From the NCBI RefSeq assembly GCF_005434945.1, contig NZ_SKCH01000011.1:1-64000 (forward strand): DNA of 64,000 nucleotides, written 5' to 3'. The DNA comes from Prescottella subtropica (GTDB taxonomy: Bacteria > Actinomycetota > Actinomycetes > Mycobacteriales > Mycobacteriaceae). The position numbers and the translations under genes are program-made. This document shows, one piece after another, positions 59,256 to 64,000 of this stretch; the first letter of the stretch is position 1, and each line of letters opens with the position of its first letter. The notes under the pieces were generated by a model. That model was given only the letters and a program-made list of their open reading frames with translations, was not told the origin of the DNA and did no database searches.

Positions 59256-60398
59256 TCAGCCGAGGGCCTGCTCGACGTCGGCGAGCAGGTCGGCGGCATC
59301 CTCGATGCCCACGGACATGCGCACCAGGTTGTCCGGCACCTCGAGGACGGAACCGGCGGTCGACGCGTGCGTCATGGCACCCGGGTGCTCGATGAGTGAT
59401 TCGACGCCGCCGAGGGATTCGGCGAGCGTGAAGATCTGTGTGCGGGCACAGAAGTCGAGGGCGGCCTGCTTGCCGCCCTTCAACCGCACCGACACCATGC
59501 CGCCGAAGCGGCGCATCTGCTTCTCGGCCACCGCATGTCCCGGATGGGAGTCGAGGCCCGGGTAGATCACCTGCTCGACCGCGGCGTGTCCGCTGAGCAG
59601 GTCGACGATCTTCTCGGCGTTGTCGCAGTGCCGTTCCATGCGCAGCGCCAGCGTCTTGATGCCCCGCATCGTGAGGAACGCGTCGAACGGGCCGGGCACC
59701 GCGCCCGCACCGTTCTGCAGGAACGCGAACGCGGTATCGAGTTCCTCGTCGTTCGTCACCAGCGCGCCACCGACGACGTCGGAGTGCCCGCCGATGTACT
59801 TGGTGGTGGAGTGCAGCACGATGTCGGCACCCAGGGTGAGCGGCTGCTGCAGGTACGGCGACGCGAACGTGTTGTCCACGATCAGCTTCGCGCCGGCGGT
59901 GTGCGCCACCTCGGCGACCGCGGCGATGTCACCGATGTTGAGCAGCGGGTTCGTCGGCGTCTCCACCCACACCAGTTTGGTGTTCGGGCGGATCGCGGCG
60001 CGGACGGCATCGACGTCGGCGATCGCGGCCGGCGTGTACTCGATGCCCCACTGCGTGAACACCTTGTCGATGAGCCGGAACGTGCCGCCGTAGGCGTCGT
60101 TGGGGATCACCAGGTGGTCGCCGGGCCGCAGCATCGACCGCAGCGCGCAGTCGGTGGCCGCCATGCCCGACCCGAACGCCCGACCGAACGTGCCCGACTC
60201 GATGGCCGCGAGATTGGCTTCGAGGGGACGCCGCGTCGGGTTGCCGGTGCGCGCGTACTCGAACCCGTTGCGCATGCCGCCGACGCCGTCCTGCGCGAAC
60301 GTCGAGCTCGCGTAGATCGGCACGTTGACCGCGCCGGTCTGCGGATCCGGTTCGTAGCCGGCGTGAATTGCCTTGGTGGAGAATCCCTGCTCACTCAT
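59256..60398 (-). CDS. metB: cystathionine gamma-synthase
   Basis: A 380-residue PLP enzyme of the Cys/Met metabolism family. The PLP lysine is in LHSTTKYIGGHSDVVGG; YARTGNPTRRPLEANLAAIE and FGSGMAATDCALRSML are other family blocks. It joins homoserine ester and cysteine, or runs reverse elimination; in mycobacteria Rv1079 acts with Cbs. It is the last gene of a cbs-lipoprotein-metB operon with equal 36-37-base gaps. A cystathionine gamma-lyase activity is also possible. Confidence 0.92.
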   Translation of the reverse strand: MSEQGFSTKAIHAGYEPDPQTGAVNVPIYASSTFAQDGVGGMRNGFEYARTGNPTRRPLEANLAAIESGTFGRAFGSGMAATDCALRSMLRPGDHLVIPNDAYGGTFRLIDKVFTQWGIEYTPAAIADVDAVRAAIRPNTKLVWVETPTNPLLNIGDIAAVAEVAHTAGAKLIVDNTFASPYLQQPLTLGADIVLHSTTKYIGGHSDVVGGALVTNDEELDTAFAFLQNGAGAVPGPFDAFLTMRGIKTLALRMERHCDNAEKIVDLLSGHAAVEQVIYPGLDSHPGHAVAEKQMRRFGGMVSVRLKGGKQAALDFCARTQIFTLAESLGGVESLIEHPGAMTHASTAGSVLEVPDNLVRMSVGIEDAADLLADVEQALG

Positions 60399-60435
60399 GG
60401 CGACAGCCTAGCGACCGGGCTCACACCCGGTCAGT

Positions 60436-60999
60436 TCAGTGCGCGAGCACCGTTCCGATCGCCACCAGGGTGTCGACGATCTGCTGCCTTGTCGGTCCCG
60501 CCCCGCCGGTCGCGATGAACGCCACCTGCACCGCGGGTGTCGTGAGCGCCAGGTTTCCGTCGCCGAGCGGTTCGGAGATGTACCCGTTCAAGTGTGCCGC
60601 GGCCGGCGAGTCGACGACCTGCCCGGGCTTCGACGACTCCAGATAGTCGCGGGTCCGGGTGATCTGTTCGGCGGTCTGCCGCGACCGGGTCAGCGACATC
60701 GAGAACCCGTCCGCCAGGGTGCCGCCGCTCTTCGTGAAGAAGCACATCGTCATGCCACCGAGGTCGGACAGGGCCGGGTCCCGGTCCAGCCGATAGTCCG
60801 GCAGCACCCCGGTGACGGCCGATTCGACGTCCGCGCATGCCGGTGCGCCTCCCGACACCGGACGATCCGCGGGCGCAGCGCTGCTCGTCGCAGCGTCCTG
60901 CGCCCGCGGTGTCCCCGTCACCGTGTTCGCACATGCCGATCCCGTGACCATCACTGCCGCCAGACATACGGCAGCCCCCACAGCTCTCCCCCATTGCAT
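60436..60999 (-). CDS. DUF3558-type lipoprotein
   Basis: A 187-residue predicted lipoprotein with lipobox VTGSACAN. The mature part has conserved-looking cysteines in GAPACADVESAV and MTMCFFTKSGG, as in DUF3558 proteins of actinobacteria. It lies between cbs and metB, which is unusual for a surface protein. It may be co-transcribed simply by insertion, or sense sulfur status; the sequence does not say. Confidence 0.75.
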   Translation of the reverse strand: MQWGRAVGAAVCLAAVMVTGSACANTVTGTPRAQDAATSSAAPADRPVSGGAPACADVESAVTGVLPDYRLDRDPALSDLGGMTMCFFTKSGGTLADGFSMSLTRSRQTAEQITRTRDYLESSKPGQVVDSPAAAHLNGYISEPLGDGNLALTTPAVQVAFIATGGAGPTRQQIVDTLVAIGTVLAH

Positions 61000-61036
61000 G
61001 GGCGAGAGTGTACTTACCGGCGGGTAGGGTGCCCTG

Positions 61037-62419
61037 TCAGGCTCCGGCGCTGAGGAATCCGAGCAGGTCGTGGCGGGTGATCACGCCGACCGGCTTGCCG
61101 TCGTCGACGACCATGAGCGCGTCGGTGTCGCCGAGCGCCTTGGTGGCCGCGGCCACCGGCTCGTGCGCGCCGATCAGCGGGAACGGCGCACTCATGTGCT
61201 TCTCGACCGGATCGGCCAGCCCGGCCCGCCCCTCGAACACCGCACTGAGCAGGTCCCGTTCGGACACGCTGCCCGCAACCTCACCGGCCATGACGGGCGG
61301 TTCGGCGCCGACGACCGGCATCTGCGAGACACCGTATTCGCGGAGGATCTCGATGGCGTCGCGCAGTGTCTCCCCGGGATGCGTGTGCACGAGGTCGGGC
61401 AGTTCACCGGACTTGCCGCGCAGCACGTCGCCGACGGAATGTTCGACGGCGTCCCCGGTGAGCGGGGTGCGCAGGAAGCCGTACGACGCCATCCACTCGT
61501 CGTTGAAGATCTTCGACAGGTAGCCGCGTCCGCCGTCGGGCAGCAGCACGACGACCACTGCGCCGGGATCGCGCTGGGCGACCTCGAGCGCGGCGACGAC
61601 GGCCATGCCGCACGAACCGCCGACCAGCAGGCCCTCCTCGCGCGCGAGGCGGCGGGTCATCTCGAACGAGTCGGCGTCCGAGACGGCGATGATCTCGTCG
61701 GGCACCGACGGGTCGTAGGCGGTGGGCCAGAAGTCCTCGCCGACCCCCTCGACGAGGTAGGGGCGCCCGGTGCCGCCCGAGTACACCGAGCCCTCCGGGT
61801 CGGCGCCGATGACCTTGACCTTGCCGCCGGAGATCTCCTTGAGGTAGCGGCCGGTGCCGGTGATGGTGCCGCCCGTGCCGACGCCTGCGACGAAGTGCGT
61901 CACCTTGCCGTCGGTGTCCCGCCAGATCTCGGGGCCGGTCGTCTCGTAGTGGCTGTCCGGGCCGCCCGGGTTGGCGTACTGGTTGGGCTTCCAGGCGCCG
62001 GGAATCTCCTGCACCAGACGGTCGGAGACGTTGTAGTAGCTGTCCGGATGCTCGGGCGCGACCGCGGTGGGGCACACGACCACCTCGGCGCCGTACGCGC
62101 GCAGCACGTTCCGCTTGTCCTCGCTGACCTTGTCGGGGCAGACGAACACGCACTTGTAGCCGCGCTTCTGCGCGACCAGCGCCAGCCCGACACCGGTGTT
62201 GCCGGACGTGGGTTCGACGATGGTGCCGCCCGGCTTCAGCTCGCCGGACGCCTCGGCGGCGTCGATCATCTTGACCGCGATGCGGTCCTTGGAGCTGCCA
62301 CCGGGATTGAGGTACTCGACCTTGGCTGCCACCAACCCGGACTCCGCACCGACCACGGAGGACAGTTTGACGAGTGGCGTGTTGCCGATGAGGTCGACGA
62401 CGTGATCTGCGATACGCAT
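61037..62419 (-). CDS. cbs: cystathionine beta-synthase
   Basis: A 460-residue PLP enzyme with an N-terminal catalytic core and two C-terminal CBS domains. The PLP lysine is in YLNPGGSSKDRIAVKMID, the substrate loop is EPTSGNTGVGLALVA, and the phosphate loop is GVGTGGTITGTG. The CBS pair begins at about residue 335 (SVGDVLRGKSGELPDLVHTH) and usually binds adenosyl groups. There is no N-terminal heme segment. It condenses serine and homocysteine. It matches Rv1077 and leads the operon with metB. Confidence 0.94.
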   Translation of the reverse strand: MRIADHVVDLIGNTPLVKLSSVVGAESGLVAAKVEYLNPGGSSKDRIAVKMIDAAEASGELKPGGTIVEPTSGNTGVGLALVAQKRGYKCVFVCPDKVSEDKRNVLRAYGAEVVVCPTAVAPEHPDSYYNVSDRLVQEIPGAWKPNQYANPGGPDSHYETTGPEIWRDTDGKVTHFVAGVGTGGTITGTGRYLKEISGGKVKVIGADPEGSVYSGGTGRPYLVEGVGEDFWPTAYDPSVPDEIIAVSDADSFEMTRRLAREEGLLVGGSCGMAVVAALEVAQRDPGAVVVVLLPDGGRGYLSKIFNDEWMASYGFLRTPLTGDAVEHSVGDVLRGKSGELPDLVHTHPGETLRDAIEILREYGVSQMPVVGAEPPVMAGEVAGSVSERDLLSAVFEGRAGLADPVEKHMSAPFPLIGAHEPVAAATKALGDTDALMVVDDGKPVGVITRHDLLGFLSAGA

Positions 62420-62529
62420 GGCCCCATGTTTCCAGATCCGATTCGGACACGGGTGCCGGACGGTGCAACTCGTACTCGCCACGGGATGTTCTCTCACTCA
62501 GCGAGACCGGTGTTCACGCACACCTTCTG

Positions 62530-62543
62530 CGGAACACGTTCCA
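62530..62543. promoter_or_regulatory. KstR-like palindrome with one mismatch
   Basis: CGGAACACGTTCCA keeps the GGAAC-AC-GTTCC core and fits the KstR consensus TnnAACnnGTTnnA except for C in place of the first T. It lies in the 279-base spacer between divergent cbs and the thiolase gene, 155 bases before the thiolase start. Binding by KstR or by another TetR-type lipid regulator is possible. Confidence 0.4.
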
Positions 62544-62698
62544 GAAACGTCCCCGTTTCCGCAGGTCGTAAAGGTTCACCGGTGGTGTGACCGGCTCGCG
62601 TCACGCAGTCTCGGGTGCAACAGCAGACAGCGAGGTGGAGATGTGGCGGCGGCAACGTAAGTTCATGGTCGAAGAGACCAACCCGAGAAGGAGTTTCC

Positions 62699-63916
62699 AT
62701 GCCCGAGGCAGTTATCGTCTCAGCCGCCCGTTCGCCGATCGGCCGCGCATACAAGGGTTCGCTGGCGAGCATCCGCCCGGACGATCTGGCCGCGCAGATG
62801 GTTGCCGCCGCACTGGCGAAGGTGCCCGAGCTCGACCCCACCGAGGTCGACGACCTGATGATGGGCTGCGGTCAGCCCGCCGGCCAGTCCGGCTTCAACA
62901 TCGCGAAGGTCGTCGCCACCACCCTCGGCTACGACTTCATGCCCGGCGTCACCGTGCACCGCTACTGCTCGTCGTCGCTGCAGACCACCCGCATGGCGAT
63001 GCACGCGATCCGCGCCGGTGAGGGCGACGTCTACATCTCGGCCGGCGTCGAGTCCGTCTCCAGCTTCAAGACCGGCACCGCCGACGGCTGGCCGGACACC
63101 AAGAACGCCCGCTACGACGAGGCGCAGGCGCGCAGCGCGAAGCTCGCCGAGGGCGGCATCCCGTGGACCGACCCGCGCGATGCGGGCCTGCTGCCCGACA
63201 TCTACCTGGGCATGGGCCACACCGCCGAGAACGTCGCGTCGCTGACCGGCATCTCCCGCGAGGACCAGGACCACTGGGGCGTCCGTTCGCAGAACCGTGC
63301 CGAGGCAGCCATCAACGCCGGCTTCTTCGAGCGCGAGATCTCCCCGGTCACGCTGGCCGACGGCACCGTCGTCAGCACCGACGACGGCCCGCGCGCCGGC
63401 ACCACCTACGAGAAGGTCAGCGGCCTCAAGGCGATCTTCCGCCCCGACGGCACCGTCACCGCCGGCAACGCCTGCCCGCTCAACGACGGTGCGGCCGCGC
63501 TCGTCATCATGAGCGACACCAAGGCGAAGGCCCTCGGCCTGACCCCGCTGGCGCGCGTCGTCGCGACCGCCGCCACCGGCCTGTCCCCCGAGATCATGGG
63601 CCTGGGCCCGATCGAGGCCGTCAAGAAGGCCCTCGGCTACGCGAACATGTCCACCTCGGACATCGACCTGTACGAGATCAACGAGGCGTTCGCGGTGCAG
63701 GTGCTGGGCTCGGCCCGCGCCCTGGACCTCGACGAGGACAAGATCAACATCTCCGGTGGCGCCATCGCCCTCGGCCACCCGTTCGGCATGACCGGCGCCC
63801 GCATCACCGCGACGCTGATCAACAACCTGCAGACGCAGGACAAGCAGTTCGGTGTCGAGACCATGTGCGTCGGCGGCGGCCAGGGCATGGCCATGGTCAT
63901 CGAGCGCCTGAGCTAG
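62699..63916 (+). CDS. acetyl-CoA acetyltransferase / 3-ketoacyl-CoA thiolase (FadA3-like)
   Basis: A 405-residue thiolase. The nucleophile is C90 (VHRYCSSSLQTTRMA). The catalytic histidine is in ALGHPFGMTGAR, and the second cysteine is in TMCVGGGQGMAMV. The N-terminus EAVIVSAARSPIGRAYKGSL is standard. It cleaves 3-ketoacyl-CoA with CoA in fatty-acid or side-chain beta-oxidation. The Rv1074c (fadA3) position supports this. AAGGAG precedes the ATG. A KstR-like palindrome upstream suggests control by a lipid regulator. Confidence 0.93.
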   Translation: MPEAVIVSAARSPIGRAYKGSLASIRPDDLAAQMVAAALAKVPELDPTEVDDLMMGCGQPAGQSGFNIAKVVATTLGYDFMPGVTVHRYCSSSLQTTRMAMHAIRAGEGDVYISAGVESVSSFKTGTADGWPDTKNARYDEAQARSAKLAEGGIPWTDPRDAGLLPDIYLGMGHTAENVASLTGISREDQDHWGVRSQNRAEAAINAGFFEREISPVTLADGTVVSTDDGPRAGTTYEKVSGLKAIFRPDGTVTAGNACPLNDGAAALVIMSDTKAKALGLTPLARVVATAATGLSPEIMGLGPIEAVKKALGYANMSTSDIDLYEINEAFAVQVLGSARALDLDEDKINISGGAIALGHPFGMTGARITATLINNLQTQDKQFGVETMCVGGGQGMAMVIERLS

Positions 63917-63926
63917 TCACGTCCGC

Positions 63927-63983
63927 CGAACGGGCGGTTTTCCGACGATCGGCCGAGTGGCCCGCCGGAAAACCGCCCGTTCG
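63927..63983. repeat. inverted repeat family member 2 (CGAACGGGCGGTT arms)
   Basis: Perfect 18-base arms (starting CGAACGGGCGGTTTTCCG) with a 21-base loop directly after the thiolase stop. The left arm and flank match 19 bases of the element at 52.27 kb, and the right arm shares AACCGCCCGTTCGTC. It acts as a terminator here. The shared arms point to a repeat family. Confidence 0.8.
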
Positions 63984-64000
63984 TCGTCAGACGGGGGCTC

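Overview
This 64 kb window is chromosomal DNA of a high-GC mycolic-acid actinobacterium, most likely a Rhodococcus or close relative. The signs are the GC-rich codon use, mycothiol S-conjugate amidase, a mycoloyltransferase, a wax ester/TAG synthase, a KstR-type steroid operator, Lsr2-type DNA binding and small actinobacterial families (DUF4245, DUF4307, DUF6542, DUF3558). From about 15 kb to the right end the backbone follows, from memory, the M. tuberculosis order Rv1112 (ychF) to Rv1074c (fadA3): ychF, ispH, Rv1109c, xseA, xseB, DUF4245, glpX, fum, phoH2, glyA, coaA, short-chain cis-prenyl synthase, YyaL-like, small membrane protein, mca, DUF4307, greA, metB, cbs, thiolase. Genes that break this order are the accessory inserts.

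Layout. 0-15 kb is accessory: the tail of an IS5-like transposase, a 3-hydroxyisobutyrate-dehydrogenase-like/CMD-family pair, a KstR-type operator before a ketosteroid-dehydrogenase-like flavoprotein, a GH5 endoglycoceramidase-like enzyme, a decayed winged-helix gene, CPBP protease, class I fumarase, an AhpD-like protein, an isoprenylcysteine-methyltransferase-like protein, a 29-aa peptide gene, RtcB, a PD-(D/E)XK-like protein, a secreted HNH lipoprotein, and an RluA pseudouridine synthase flanked by two copies of a covarying hairpin. 15-31 kb: ychF, a MarR-controlled MFS pump, an FMN glutamate-synthase-like protein, sbcCD, ispH, xseAB. 31-41 kb: central metabolism (glpX, fumC, glyA, coaA) plus phoH2 and a cytosine-deaminase-like enzyme. 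41-48 kb: a TetR/FMO/serine-hydrolase cassette, cis-prenyltransferase, wax ester/TAG synthase, and a cassette of two tiny peptides followed by a mycoloyltransferase. 48-52 kb: mycothiol amidase operon and greA. 52-58 kb: an insert of two SEC-C paralogues around an ERCC4-nuclease/Lsr2 fusion, then an NlpC/P60 hydrolase. 58-64 kb: cbs-lipoprotein-metB operon and a FadA3-like thiolase.

The two most promising systems are (i) the peptide-peptide-mycoloyltransferase cassette at 46.18-47.68 kb, which resembles the PorA/PorH logic of corynebacteria (tiny signal-less peptides that become O-mycoloylated), and (ii) the SEC-C / ERCC4-Lsr2 / SEC-C cluster at 52.3-57.7 kb, where a nuclease domain is joined to the DNA-binding module of a xenogeneic silencer. 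Many genes end in long perfect inverted repeats; one arm sequence recurs at 52.3 and 63.9 kb. No tRNA, rRNA or CRISPR array was seen.
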